From: Pseudomonas sp. FEN
GTDB taxonomy: Bacteria > Pseudomonadota > Gammaproteobacteria > Pseudomonadales > Pseudomonadaceae
Length of the DNA: 64,000 nucleotides
NCBI RefSeq assembly: GCF_904067045.1
Contig: NZ_CAJFDC010000012.1
Coordinates: 321,501 to 385,500, forward strand
Reading direction: 5' to 3'
The position numbers were made by a program, and so were the translations under genes. The notes under the pieces are model-generated. The model was not told where the DNA came from, did not search any database, and saw only the letters and a program-made list of their open reading frames with translations. Below, piece after piece: positions 45,946 through 54,762 of this stretch; position 1 is the stretch's first letter; every line of letters begins with the position of its first letter.

Positions 45946-47928
45946 TCAGTCCTCTCCAAGACAAGGCGGACTGTTGGAGCGAATCAGGCTGATAGGCAGC
46001 AATTTCCTAGCCGAGTTGCCCACCCCGCCCTGTGCCTTGATCAGCCTGTAACGTACAACCGCGCAGCCATTCGCCGGGCTGTCCGAGCCCTCGACTGGCT
46101 TGATCAACCCCGGAAGCTTGACGTAAGGATCAAAGGGCACCGTGAAGATATAACCATTGAGGGCCTCCTCAGCCGTCAAGGTATGTGTGAACACCTCCAC
46201 CGTTTCCGGAATGACCGGGGCGTTGTTGTTGGTGCCCGCATGACCGATCCAGGACAGCTCTATCTTGTCATCCATCGCCAACCGCGTCGGGTCACCCGGT
46301 ATTCTCACCCGAACCCCTAGCCAGGGCAGGTGCGAACAGTTGATAAACCCCGATCCGGATCCTCCGGAATTGGAAACATCCGGAAATTCGAGGGCCTTGA
46401 GGCCGGTGATGGGGATCACGTTGACGTTGACGGCGGTGTCGGGCGCGCGCTGTCGGTTCACACCGTTGAATGTCCAGTAGTAAGCCTGTACCACGGCGTT
46501 GCCAACCGGCTCGACAAGTGTCCAGGGAATGAAGAACTCCACTTCATCATCCTCTCTGTCACCGACCTGTACGGTGTAGGTATCCACCGGAGTCGGATGC
46601 GCGGCCCACATTAGTTCGAGCACCTGACCCGGATGCGGATCGGCATACAGGGGTACAACCACCCGAACCGGCCTGCCGATATCGGCATCGGTGATGATGT
46701 TGTCACCGGTCATGCCTTTGATCGTCACCTGTTCGAGCCAAAGGTTGATCGGGTCGGGGTTACCCGGGTTGACCGGGCCGGCAACAGTCAGATTGACCGG
46801 CACGAATCGTGGATCGGAGGGCCGTGCGATGGAGGTCCCCCGACGCCAGGTATAACGGGCCAGTACGGTGCCCGGCGTGACCTCGAAGCCCCCAGCGGAC
46901 AAGGTACTCCAATCGATAGCGACCCTCTGTGGCCAGGTCAGCGAGGCGTCGTACACGATCACTGGCAGAGCGAGCATGTTCCAGGAAGGGGTAATGACAT
47001 CTCCATCCTCAAGATTGAGGATCTGGTCGATGAACATATAGACTCCACCCGGGGAACGGGCATCCTCCAGATCGATCAGCCCATCGTCGGCTTGCGGCAC
47101 CCGGACGGCAGGCAGCATCACGGGAGAAGCGGTCAGGTCCACCTGGACCAGCGTGCGGTCGGAGCGTGCCCCGGTGTTTTGCGCCCTGTCGATCAAGTAG
47201 TAATACGCCGTGAACTCACCGTTACCATTGCGGTGAATTACATCACCCTCAAAGACCAGCTCGACAGGCGCGCCGTCCTTGTGCGCTTGCTCGATTTCCA
47301 CGCGGGCAACCGGATCGATATCTCGGAAGGGCAAACGTTCCCAGTAAGCCTCGACCACATCCTCAAGGCGCATGTCGGGCCAACGCTCCACAGTGGCGAC
47401 CACCCGATCACCATTGTCCGCCAGATAGTCATCGGTGACCCCATCCCTTTCCACCTCCGCCGGGAACTTCAGTTTCCGACCTGGCTGGTCTTGATTGGGA
47501 CCTTCCTTGTCGATGTTCACATTGATCGGATATGAGGGATCGGTGGGATTTCCGGGTACCAGTTGGACCACGTAACGCACCTGATGCGGGCCGGGGACAG
47601 CCAGCTTGAGGGCGGGAATGAACCCGGGGAACGGAATGATTTCGGGACCATAAGGCGCCTCTACTGTTCGCGAGTCAACCGGGTCGGGCTCATTGTCCCA
47701 GTAGAACTCGACGGTAGTGATTTCACCGGGGTCCAGCGCCCCCGACCCGCCCCACAACTCAACCACCTCGACCCGCAAGGGCCGTGACTGCGCCAAGCGG
47801 GGTATGAGATAGGCCGACTCATCCTCCAGAAGCGGCAACGCATCAGGAACATGAGGTTCCTTCAGCATCCTGGGTGTATTTTTGTCCTCATCGGAAGATC
47901 CCTTGGCCGGCGGCTTGACGATAGGCAT
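45946..47928 (-). CDS. Multi-Ig-like repeat protein (660 aa)
   Basis: A fourth member of the block, of unrecognised family. It begins MPIVKPPAKGSSDEDKNTPR, with AAGGAG just upstream. An open frame continues far upstream, antisense to ung, and is not credible. Ig-like units end in segments such as HQVRYVVQLVPGNPTDPSYPINVNID and TAYYYLIDRAQNTGARSDRTLVQVDL. The C-terminal module opens INCSHLPWLGVRVRI (about residue 528) and the protein ends with a Cys-containing tail (SPPCLGED). No signal peptide, membrane segment or catalytic motif is visible. Confidence 0.72.
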   Translation of the reverse strand: MPIVKPPAKGSSDEDKNTPRMLKEPHVPDALPLLEDESAYLIPRLAQSRPLRVEVVELWGGSGALDPGEITTVEFYWDNEPDPVDSRTVEAPYGPEIIPFPGFIPALKLAVPGPHQVRYVVQLVPGNPTDPSYPINVNIDKEGPNQDQPGRKLKFPAEVERDGVTDDYLADNGDRVVATVERWPDMRLEDVVEAYWERLPFRDIDPVARVEIEQAHKDGAPVELVFEGDVIHRNGNGEFTAYYYLIDRAQNTGARSDRTLVQVDLTASPVMLPAVRVPQADDGLIDLEDARSPGGVYMFIDQILNLEDGDVITPSWNMLALPVIVYDASLTWPQRVAIDWSTLSAGGFEVTPGTVLARYTWRRGTSIARPSDPRFVPVNLTVAGPVNPGNPDPINLWLEQVTIKGMTGDNIITDADIGRPVRVVVPLYADPHPGQVLELMWAAHPTPVDTYTVQVGDREDDEVEFFIPWTLVEPVGNAVVQAYYWTFNGVNRQRAPDTAVNVNVIPITGLKALEFPDVSNSGGSGSGFINCSHLPWLGVRVRIPGDPTRLAMDDKIELSWIGHAGTNNNAPVIPETVEVFTHTLTAEEALNGYIFTVPFDPYVKLPGLIKPVEGSDSPANGCAVVRYRLIKAQGGVGNSARKLLPISLIRSNSPPCLGED

Positions 47929-48014
47929 GTCTGTTCTCCTTGCTAGGTTGATCAACGAAGCGGCCGTTGACCACCAAGTTGGCGCATGACCAACCGACAA
48001 GGCCGTAGGAGAAC

Positions 48015-48059
48015 ATTTAATGCGTAAAGGCCCATGGCGGATACTGTCAGAAATGACAG
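48015..48059 (-). promoter_or_regulatory. lux-box-like dyad and -10 element, copy 3
   Basis: The perfect dyad CTGTCA-GAAA-TGACAG (48044-48059). In gene direction it reads CTGTCA-TTTC-TGACAG, the same spacer as copies 1 and 2. On the minus strand TTAAAT starts at 48020, 31.5 bp from the dyad centre. The 660-aa gene starts 116 bases below the dyad. Confidence 0.6.
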
Positions 48060-48128
48060 GTCGACGGGCCTTACGTCTGAAAAGCCGGGGCTGCGGATCT
48101 GTGGTTTGTCCGCAGGGCGAGGTGGCTG

Positions 48129-48821
48129 TCAGAGCGGCGGCAACGCCCACTCGATCGGCGTCACGCCGTTCTGCTCGAGGAACTTGTTGGTCCGGCTGAA
48201 ATGCCCACAGCCGATAAAGCCGCGATAGGCCGACAGCGGCGACGGATGCACCGACTTCAGCACCAGGTGCTTGGTCGCATCGATCAGCTTCTGCTTGCCC
48301 TGGGCATGGGCGCCCCACAGCAGGAACACCAATTTGTCCTGGCGCTCGCTGACCACTTCGATAATGCGATCGGTAAAGAACTGCCAGCCGCGATTGGCAT
48401 GCGAGGCCGCGATGCCGCGCTCCACGGTCATGGTCGTGTTGAGCAGCAACACGCCCTGCTCGGCCCAGCTTTGCAGGTAGCCGTGGTTGGCGATGTCGAT
48501 GTTCAGGTCGCGCTGCAACTCTTTGTAGATATTGACCAGCGACGGCGGCGCCGGGACGCCCGGCTGTACCGAAAAGCACAGGCCGTGGGCCTGGCCGGGC
48601 CCGTGGTAAGGGTCCTGGCCAATGATCACCACCTTCACCTGGTCCAGCGGCGTGGAGTTCATCGCATTGAAGATCAGCGGACCCGGCGGATAGATCTCCT
48701 TGCCGGCGGCCCGCTCCTGGCGCAGAAATTCTCGCAACTCGCCCATATAGGGCTTGTCGAATTCTTCACGCAGCGCCTGCTTCCAGCTGGGCTCGAGTTT
48801 GATGCGGTCGTCGTCGGTCAT
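48129..48821 (-). CDS. ung: Uracil-DNA glycosylase
   Basis: Removes uracil from DNA by base-excision repair. It is 230 aa, family 1. The water-activating loop is [21 protein letters not shown] (catalytic Asp in GQDPYHG), and [12 protein letters not shown] and the Leu-intercalation loop [18 protein letters not shown] are complete. The start at 48821 ([14 protein letters not shown]) is preferred over 48854 because it matches the usual family N-terminus. Confidence 0.97.
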   Translation of the reverse strand: MTDDDRIKLEPSWKQALREEFDKPYMGELREFLRQERAAGKEIYPPGPLIFNAMNSTPLDQVKVVIIGQDPYHGPGQAHGLCFSVQPGVPAPPSLVNIYKELQRDLNIDIANHGYLQSWAEQGVLLLNTTMTVERGIAASHANRGWQFFTDRIIEVVSERQDKLVFLLWGAHAQGKQKLIDATKHLVLKSVHPSPLSAYRGFIGCGHFSRTNKFLEQNGVTPIEWALPPL

Positions 48822-48951
48822 GATCGTGTCCGGAGTTAACAATGGGGCGGACACTAGGAAAGCCCGCCACGCTTGTCAATTGATCCAAGACGGAACCTGC
48901 ACTTTCCCATACAAGGATCATACTGTGCATTCAACGAGTAGCGAGGTCACG

Positions 48952-50064
48952 ATGAACCTGCATTTCGAAGAACTCACCGGCATCGATGGCGCCCGCCTGG
49001 GCATCGCCACGCTGGATGCCGAGAAGACCCTCAATGCGCTGTCACTGCCGATGATCCAGGAGCTGGACGAACGCCTGGAGACCTGGGCGCGGGATCCGAA
49101 CATCGCCTGCGTGCTGCTGCGCGGCAACGGCGCCAAGGCGTTCTGCGCCGGGGGCGAGGTACGCAGCCTGGCGCAGGCCTGCCAGGCGCATCCGGGGGCC
49201 GTGCCGCCACTGGCCAGCGTGTTCTTCGCCTCCGAGTACCGACTCGACTATCGCCTGCATACCTACCCCAAACCCGTGCTGTGCTGGGCCCATGGCTATG
49301 TACTCGGCGGTGGCATGGGCCTGCTGCAGGGCGCGAGCATTCGCATCGTCACCCCGAGCAGCCGCCTGGCCATGCCGGAGATCGGCATCGGCTTGTACCC
49401 GGACGTCGGTGCCAGTTGGTTTCTGTCGCGGCTGCCGGGCAAGCTGGGGCTGTTCCTCGGCCTGACCGGCGCGCAGATGAACGGTCGCGACGCCATCGAC
49501 CTGGGCCTGGCCGATCGGCTGCTGGGCGACGACCAGCAGGAAGAATTGATCGAAGGCTTGCTGCGACTCAATTGGCAGGAACAGACGGCGATGCAACTCA
49601 ACAGCCTGCTCAAGGCCCTGGAGCAGCAGGCCCGGGAGCAACAGCCAGCGGCGCAGTGGCTGCCGCTGCGCGAGCGCATCGACGCGCTGCTGGATGTCAG
49701 TGATGTGCGCTGTGCCTGGAAGGCCATCACGCAGTTGGCCGAAGACCCCGACAAACGCCTGGCCCGGGCGGCCAGGCAGCTCAAGGAGGGTTGCCCGCTG
49801 ACCGCGCACCTGATCTGGGAACAGATCGCCCGGGCCCGGCACTTGTCGCTGGCGCAGGTGTTCCAGATGGAATACACCCTCAGCCTCAATTGCTGCCGGC
49901 ACCCGGAATTCAGTGAAGGGGTGCGGGCGCGGCTGATCGACAAGGATGGCGAGCCGCGCTGGCATTGGCCGGATATCGCCGCCGTGCCCGAGGCGGTGGT
50001 CGAGGCGCATTTCCACAAGGCCTGGGAGGGACGTCATCCCCTGGCGGATTTGTCGGACTACTGA
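48952..50064 (+). CDS. Enoyl-CoA hydratase/isomerase family protein, 3-hydroxyisobutyryl-CoA hydrolase-like
   Basis: A 370-aa crotonase-fold enzyme. CoA and oxyanion-hole segments are LLRGNGAKAFCAGGEVRSLAQ and PVLCWAHGYVLGGGMGLLQGASIRI, followed by MPEIGIGLYPDVGASWFLSRLPG. That last segment (Glu and Asp in EIGIGLYPDVG) and the length point to the 3-hydroxyisobutyryl-CoA hydrolase subgroup of valine breakdown rather than to simple hydratases. The ATG at 48952 is used; an upstream frame to 48754 overlaps ung. No other valine-pathway gene is adjacent. Confidence 0.85.
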   Translation: MNLHFEELTGIDGARLGIATLDAEKTLNALSLPMIQELDERLETWARDPNIACVLLRGNGAKAFCAGGEVRSLAQACQAHPGAVPPLASVFFASEYRLDYRLHTYPKPVLCWAHGYVLGGGMGLLQGASIRIVTPSSRLAMPEIGIGLYPDVGASWFLSRLPGKLGLFLGLTGAQMNGRDAIDLGLADRLLGDDQQEELIEGLLRLNWQEQTAMQLNSLLKALEQQAREQQPAAQWLPLRERIDALLDVSDVRCAWKAITQLAEDPDKRLARAARQLKEGCPLTAHLIWEQIARARHLSLAQVFQMEYTLSLNCCRHPEFSEGVRARLIDKDGEPRWHWPDIAAVPEAVVEAHFHKAWEGRHPLADLSDY

Positions 50065-50079
50065 TCGGAGTTGTCCTGG

Positions 50080-50394
50080 TCAGCGATCCCGACCGTCATG
50101 ACCACGGCCACCATCGCCACGGCGACCACCGTGCCCGCCACGGTCGTCACCGCGCCAGTGGGGCCGATTCCAGCCCTGGTTCGGATAGGGTCGGTAGATC
50201 GGCGGCGGCGCGTAATAACGAGGGGCCGGCACATAGTAGTCGTGCCGATAGTAGGAACCGCCGCCGTAGTAATAGGCCGGCGCCGGTGCGCTGTAGACTT
50301 CGGAACGGTAGTAGGTGGCCCCTCCATCGTAATAGGGTACGCATGCGGACAGCGCCAGGGAAAGGCTTGCAGCGAGAAGGATTCGAGGGCACAT
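50080..50394 (-). CDS. Small Tyr/Pro-rich lipoprotein
   Basis: A 104-aa protein with a lipoprotein signal (MCPRILLAASLSLALSACVP, lipobox LSAC). The mature part is rich in Tyr, Pro and Gly (YYYGGGSYYRHDYY; PPPIYRPYP) and ends in a His/Asp/Gly/Arg-rich low-complexity tail (GGHGGRRGDGGRGHDGRDR). Comparable small lipoproteins are common in Pseudomonas, with no known function. It is convergent with the hydrolase gene, 16 bases apart. Confidence 0.8.
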   Translation of the reverse strand: MCPRILLAASLSLALSACVPYYDGGATYYRSEVYSAPAPAYYYGGGSYYRHDYYVPAPRYYAPPPIYRPYPNQGWNRPHWRGDDRGGHGGRRGDGGRGHDGRDR

Positions 50395-50576
50395 GGCGGC
50401 CTCCTGGACCGCTAAAGGGCGCCGGACAGCGACGCTGACCGACGTAGGCGGGCCTATGCCCGCCTACACCAGATCAGACCGTAAAACCTTCGGCGAGTGC
50501 CCTGGCGGAGAAAATTTCCGCGCCGCCCAGGGCATGGGAGCTTACCGCGAAGAGGCCATCAAGACCGGCGCAATAA

Positions 50577-51419
50577 TCAGTGCCGTGCGCTGATCTGCTC
50601 CTGCAGGTTCTGGATCTGGCTCTGCAGGGTGTTGATGTTGCGCGTGACCTGCCCACGGAACGCATCGAACTCCGCCGTGTTGGCGCCCACCTGCCCACCC
50701 GCGGCCTGACGGTTGTCCTGCTCGCTCTTGAGCACCACCAGTTCCTGCTCGATACGCTCGATCGCCGCGCTGGAATTGCCCTGTTTTTTCAAAGCGGCAA
50801 TATCCGCGGCATTGCTCTTCACTTGCGCGTCGAGCTTGCCGGCATCGCCCTGGGCGCCTTTCAAACCGGCCAGCTCCGCCGTCAGGCTTTTGACCTGGGC
50901 CTGCAACTGGGTATTGGCGGTCTGCTGCTCAGCCGTCAGCGCGCTCATCTGTTGCAGCCGTTGCTCTAGCCCCGTCGCCTGCCCGGCAACACCCTGTTGC
51001 TGGCGGCCCTGCTCGAGCAACTTGCCTTCGAGCTGGCGAATCTGCAATTTCAGCGCTTCGCTGTCACTGCTGACGCTCGACTCGCTGGCCACCACCTTCC
51101 CGGAAATCGCCTGCAAGCGCCCCGCCGCCTCTTCGCTGATACGCGCGAAACTTTCCTGGGTCGCCACCAACTGCTGCTCCATCAGGGAGATCTGCTGGAA
51201 ACTCCACCAGGCCAGGCCGGCAAAGGCAATGAACAAGGCCCCGACCAGCGCCCACAGCGGCCCGGTGCTCGGCACCTTGACCTTGAGCCGTGGCGTGGCG
51301 GCAACCTGGGTACGGCCGCGCTCGCGCACGGGCGCGGTACCCACGTGATCCTCATGGTCATCCACGTCGGCACGCAGGCTGGGCACATCATCGAAATCGT
51401 CGTTGGCATCGTTACGCAT
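50577..51419 (-). CDS. Membrane-anchored coiled-coil protein
   Basis: A 280-aa protein with an acidic cytoplasmic N-terminus (about 1-50, DDFDDVPSLRADVDDHEDH), one membrane segment (GPLWALVGALFIAFAGLAWW, about 53-72) and a long coiled coil (about 75-280) rich in Gln, Glu, Leu and Ala. No catalytic motif is seen. Pseudomonas homologs are sometimes labelled ATPase, which the sequence does not support. Likely a bitopic envelope protein, as in some cell-division or uroporphyrinogen-III-synthase-linked HemX-like proteins. Confidence 0.75.
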   Translation of the reverse strand: MRNDANDDFDDVPSLRADVDDHEDHVGTAPVRERGRTQVAATPRLKVKVPSTGPLWALVGALFIAFAGLAWWSFQQISLMEQQLVATQESFARISEEAAGRLQAISGKVVASESSVSSDSEALKLQIRQLEGKLLEQGRQQQGVAGQATGLEQRLQQMSALTAEQQTANTQLQAQVKSLTAELAGLKGAQGDAGKLDAQVKSNAADIAALKKQGNSSAAIERIEQELVVLKSEQDNRQAAGGQVGANTAEFDAFRGQVTRNINTLQSQIQNLQEQISARH

Positions 51420-51533
51420 GAAGGAACCTTTCTGAACCGCGGTGATAGCGAAATGCAGCGAGTATACCCCTCCGACCCGCCGCTCTGATCGACCCTGAAC
51501 CGGGAGCCGGGTTCAGTCGTGGTAACCGAATGT

Positions 51534-52532
51534 TTAACCAGCACTCGGCTGCTGGGCTTTCCACCAGGCACAAAACTCGTCGAGGGCCGCCCATAGACTG
51601 ACCTTGGGGTCGTAGCCCAGATAATGCCGCGCGCGGCTGATGTCCAGGGTGAAATCCTTGTTCATCACCTGCATGCCCAGGCGCGACAGGGTCGGCTCCG
51701 GGCGCCCCGGCCAGAGGGCGCAGGCACTTTCGTTCAAGGCCGCCACGCTGTAGGCCAGGCCATAGGAGCGATAGCGGGTCACGGGCGGCACCTGCATCTG
51801 GCGCATCACATAGTTCACCACATCCCACAACGGAACGGGGGTGCCGTTGCTGATATTGTAGGCTTGGCCCAGGGCCGATTCGCCGACCCGCAGGCTGCTC
51901 AGCAGCGCTTCGTTGAGATTGTGCACGCTGGTGAAGTCGACTTTGTTCAGGCCGTTGCCGACAATCGACAAGCGCCCCTTGTGCTGCATCTTCAACAGCC
52001 GCGGGAAGATGCTCATATCGCCGGCACCGGTGACGAAGCGCGGGCGTAACGCCAGAACTTCGAGGCCGAACTCCTGGGCCCCGAAGACCTTCTGCTCGGC
52101 CAGGTACTTGGTCGCCGCGTAAGGGTGCTTGAAGCGCTTGGGCACCTGGTCCTCGGTCAACCCCAGGTGCGAGCGACCATCGAAGTAGATCGACGGCGAC
52201 GACAGATGTACCAGGCGCCGGACCTGCTGCTTGAGGCATGCCTCGACGACATTCTCGGTGACCAGCACATTGCCCTGGTGAAAGTCCTGGTAACGGCCCC
52301 AGAGGCCCACCGCGCCGGCGCAATGCACCACGGCCTCGACATCCTGGCACAGCTCGCGCACCAACCGCGGGTCGCCGAGGTCGCCCTGGATGAACTCGGC
52401 GCCACGTCGCACCAGATGCTCGACGCTCTCGGCCCGGCGGCCATTGACCCGCACGTCCAAGCCCTGCTCCAGGGCGCAACGCGCAAAGCGTCCGCCGATA
52501 AAGCCGCTCGCGCCGGTGACCAGAATTTTCAT
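51534..52532 (-). CDS. NAD-dependent epimerase/dehydratase (extended SDR)
   Basis: A 332-aa extended short-chain dehydrogenase. The Rossmann motif GASGFIGG (7-14) and the active-site Tyr-x3-Lys (YAATK, about residue 140) are present, with VVHCAGAVGLWG marking the 3-beta-HSD-like subgroup. The start at 52532 (MKILVTGASG) has GGAG 6 bases before it. The TTG at 52544 is less likely. The substrate cannot be inferred. Confidence 0.88.
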   Translation of the reverse strand: MKILVTGASGFIGGRFARCALEQGLDVRVNGRRAESVEHLVRRGAEFIQGDLGDPRLVRELCQDVEAVVHCAGAVGLWGRYQDFHQGNVLVTENVVEACLKQQVRRLVHLSSPSIYFDGRSHLGLTEDQVPKRFKHPYAATKYLAEQKVFGAQEFGLEVLALRPRFVTGAGDMSIFPRLLKMQHKGRLSIVGNGLNKVDFTSVHNLNEALLSSLRVGESALGQAYNISNGTPVPLWDVVNYVMRQMQVPPVTRYRSYGLAYSVAALNESACALWPGRPEPTLSRLGMQVMNKDFTLDISRARHYLGYDPKVSLWAALDEFCAWWKAQQPSAG

Positions 52533-52584
52533 GTCGTGCTCCAAATGCCTTGATTCGTGTTGCCTGCTACTTAAACGCTGTCCG

Positions 52585-53478
52585 TCACGCCAGAGGCACC
52601 AGCCATTGCGCCGCCGAACGCGCCAGGTGCTCGGTCAGTTGCCCGAGCAATTGCCCGCCGTTGCGCCAATGATGCCAGTACAACGGCACGTCGATGGTTT
52701 TATCCGCGATCAATTCCACCAGGCTGCCCCGGGTCAGTTGCTCGCGCACCTGCAACTCCGGCACCAGCCCCCATCCCAGGCCCGCCTCGGTCAGGCGGAT
52801 GAAGCCCTCCGACGAGGGGCACAAATGATGTTCGAAACCACCTTCCACGCCCAGTGCCGCGAGATAACGGTGTTGCAGGAAGTCGTCCGGGCCGAACACC
52901 AGCGCCGGCGTTCGGGCCAGCGTCCGCGCGTCGATCCCCAGTGGAAAATGCCGGGCGATGAACGCCGGACTGGCCAGCGCCCGATAGCGCATGGCCCCCA
53001 GCAACATGCTCCGCGCCCCCGCCACCGGGCGCTCGCTGGCGCACACGCAAGCGGCGACCTCACCGGCGCGCATGCGCTTGAGGCCCACGGTCTGGTCCTC
53101 CACCACCAGATCCAGCAGCAGCTGCTGGCGGGCACAGAAATCCGCCACCGCCGCGCCCCACCAGGTCGCCAGGCTGTCGGCATTCAAGGCGATACGCAGG
53201 CGTTCCGGCAGCCCCTCTTCATCCAACGCCGGCACCTGGCTCTGCAGGTCGCGCTCGAGCAGGCGCACTTGCTGCACATGGTTGAGCAGGCGCCGGCCGA
53301 TCTCGGTCGGGCTCGGGGGCGTGGCCCGCACCAGCACCGGCTGACCGACCCGGGCTTCGAGCAACTTGATCCGCTGGGAAATCGCCGACTGCGACAAACC
53401 CAGCACCTGGGCCGCGCGCTCGAAGCCGGCCTGCTCGACCACGGCGGCCAGTGCGGAGAGTAATTTGTAGTCGAACAT
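52585..53478 (-). CDS. argP: LysR-family transcriptional regulator ArgP (IciA)
   Basis: A 297-aa LysR regulator. The N-terminal HTH (MFDYKLLSALAAVVEQAGFERAAQVLGLSQSAISQRIKLLE) is close to the ArgP/IciA N-terminus known from E. coli. The effector domain follows (about 90-297). ArgP activates the lysine/arginine exporter argO. Here it is divergent from an ACT protein and an argO-like gene, which supports the assignment. Confidence 0.92.
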   Translation of the reverse strand: MFDYKLLSALAAVVEQAGFERAAQVLGLSQSAISQRIKLLEARVGQPVLVRATPPSPTEIGRRLLNHVQQVRLLERDLQSQVPALDEEGLPERLRIALNADSLATWWGAAVADFCARQQLLLDLVVEDQTVGLKRMRAGEVAACVCASERPVAGARSMLLGAMRYRALASPAFIARHFPLGIDARTLARTPALVFGPDDFLQHRYLAALGVEGGFEHHLCPSSEGFIRLTEAGLGWGLVPELQVREQLTRGSLVELIADKTIDVPLYWHHWRNGGQLLGQLTEHLARSAAQWLVPLA

Positions 53479-53487
53479 CAGTTTTCC

Positions 53488-53523
53488 TAATGAGCGATCA
53501 GCATTATTGGTTTTCCTTATACA
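53488..53523 (+). promoter_or_regulatory. LysR-type operator and -10 element for the argO transcript
   Basis: TAATG-N9-CATTA (53488-53506) contains the LysR pattern T-N11-A in a dyad. TATACA (53518-53523) can serve as the -10. The site lies in the 95-base argP/ACT-protein gap, where ArgP should bind. Confidence 0.5.
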
Positions 53524-53573
53524 ACATCACCCCACAGAATGCCCACATTCACTGTTAACCCGAGGACACCGAC

Positions 53574-53999
53574 ATGGCCGGCGAAACTTCCCTGAGCGTG
53601 CTGCTGCGCAGCATGAGCCCCGAGCTCAACGAGGGCGACTACGTCTTCTGCTCCCTGACCGATGCAAGTCTGCTCAAAGGTTGCGAACCGATCGGCAGCT
53701 TTCGCGAACGCGAAGGCCTGAGCGTGATCCTGCGCCGCGAAGACGCGCAGGTCCTGGGCCTGCCGTTCGATTACCGGGCGGCCTGGATCACCCTCAAGGT
53801 GCATTCGGCCCTGGAAGCGGTTGGCCTCACTGCCGCCTTCGCTGGTGCCCTGGGCAAGGCCGGCATCAGTTGCAATGTGATCGCCGGCTATTACCACGAT
53901 CACCTGTTCGTCGGACGCGACGATGCCGAGCACGCCATGAACGTCTTGCGCCAACTGGCCGAACAAGGGGAGTCGCAAGCATGTGGCAAAGTTATCTGA
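53574..53999 (+). CDS. ACT-domain protein
   Basis: A 141-aa protein with two ACT-like halves. The second half (ALEAVGLTAAFAGALGKAGISCNVIAGYYHDHLFVGRDDAEHAMNVL) is the clearest. ACT domains bind amino acids. The first half starts TSLSVLLRSMSPELNEGDYVFC. It overlaps argO by 19 bases and lies between argP and argO, so a link to arginine/lysine sensing is plausible but unproven. Confidence 0.85.
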   Translation: MAGETSLSVLLRSMSPELNEGDYVFCSLTDASLLKGCEPIGSFREREGLSVILRREDAQVLGLPFDYRAAWITLKVHSALEAVGLTAAFAGALGKAGISCNVIAGYYHDHLFVGRDDAEHAMNVLRQLAEQGESQACGKVI

Positions 54000-54583
54000 A
54001 TGGCATGCTGGTGGCCGCCGGCCTGATCATGGCGATCGGCACGCAGAACGCCTTTGTCCTGGCCCAGAGCCTGCGCCGCGAACATCACCTGCCAGTGGCG
54101 GCCTTGTGCGTGCTCTGCGACGCGTTCCTGGTGACGGCGGGGGTCTTCGGCCTGGCCAGCGTCCTGGCGCACAACCCGACGCTGCTGGCGTTCGCCCGCT
54201 GGGGCGGCGTGGCCTTCCTGCTCTGGTATGGCAGCCTGGCGCTGCGCCGGGCCTTTTCCCGGCAGAGTCTGCAACAAGGCCCGGGCCAGACCGTGCGTTC
54301 ATTGCGCGCCGTGCTCCTCAGTGCCCTGGCGGTGACCCTGCTCAATCCCCACGTGTACCTCGACACCGTGCTCCTGATCGGCTCCCTCGGCGCCCAGCAG
54401 AGCGAGCCCGGCGCCTACGTGGTGGGCGCGGCCAGCGCTTCACTGCTGTGGTTCTTCAGCCTGGCCCTGGGCGCGGCGTGGCTGGCCCCGTGGCTGGCGC
54501 GCCCCGCCACCTGGCGCCTGCTCGACCTGCTGGTGGCGATCATGATGTTCAGCGTCGCCGCGCAATTGATCAGGGCCGGCTGA
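53981..54583 (+). CDS. argO: LysE/ArgO family basic amino-acid exporter
   Basis: A 200-aa inner-membrane protein with about six membrane segments. The family landmark GLIMAIGTQNAFVLAQSLRREH (about 14-35) and LLNPHVYLDTVLLIGSLGAQ (about 120-139) are diagnostic of LysE/ArgO. It exports arginine and/or lysine. The ATG at 53981 lies within the end of the ACT gene. Confidence 0.92.
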   Translation: MWQSYLNGMLVAAGLIMAIGTQNAFVLAQSLRREHHLPVAALCVLCDAFLVTAGVFGLASVLAHNPTLLAFARWGGVAFLLWYGSLALRRAFSRQSLQQGPGQTVRSLRAVLLSALAVTLLNPHVYLDTVLLIGSLGAQQSEPGAYVVGAASASLLWFFSLALGAAWLAPWLARPATWRLLDLLVAIMMFSVAAQLIRAG

Positions 54584-54762
54584 TTTATTCCAAAAGGCTC
54601 TGGAACCTCTATTCCACACAGTTGTTGCGTGGTTAAGCCGCCACCCCGGTGCTATGATCCGAATCTTGCGCCGCAAAGAGTACAAACTCCTCGGCGCACG
54701 CCTGTATGGCCGCCGTGATCGGCCTTGCGCTCACCGCAACAGACCTGATTAGGAGAATCAAC

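Noticed and set aside
47929..48579. Upstream extension of the 660-aa multi-Ig gene by about 217 codons
   Set aside because: It runs through the lux-box-like promoter and out of frame through ung. AAGGAG just before 47928 marks the real start.
51060..51076. A further CTGTCA-N4-TGAC-like sequence inside the coiled-coil protein gene
   Set aside because: The right arm is imperfect (TGACGC) and it lies within coding sequence, so it is not counted with the four promoter dyads.
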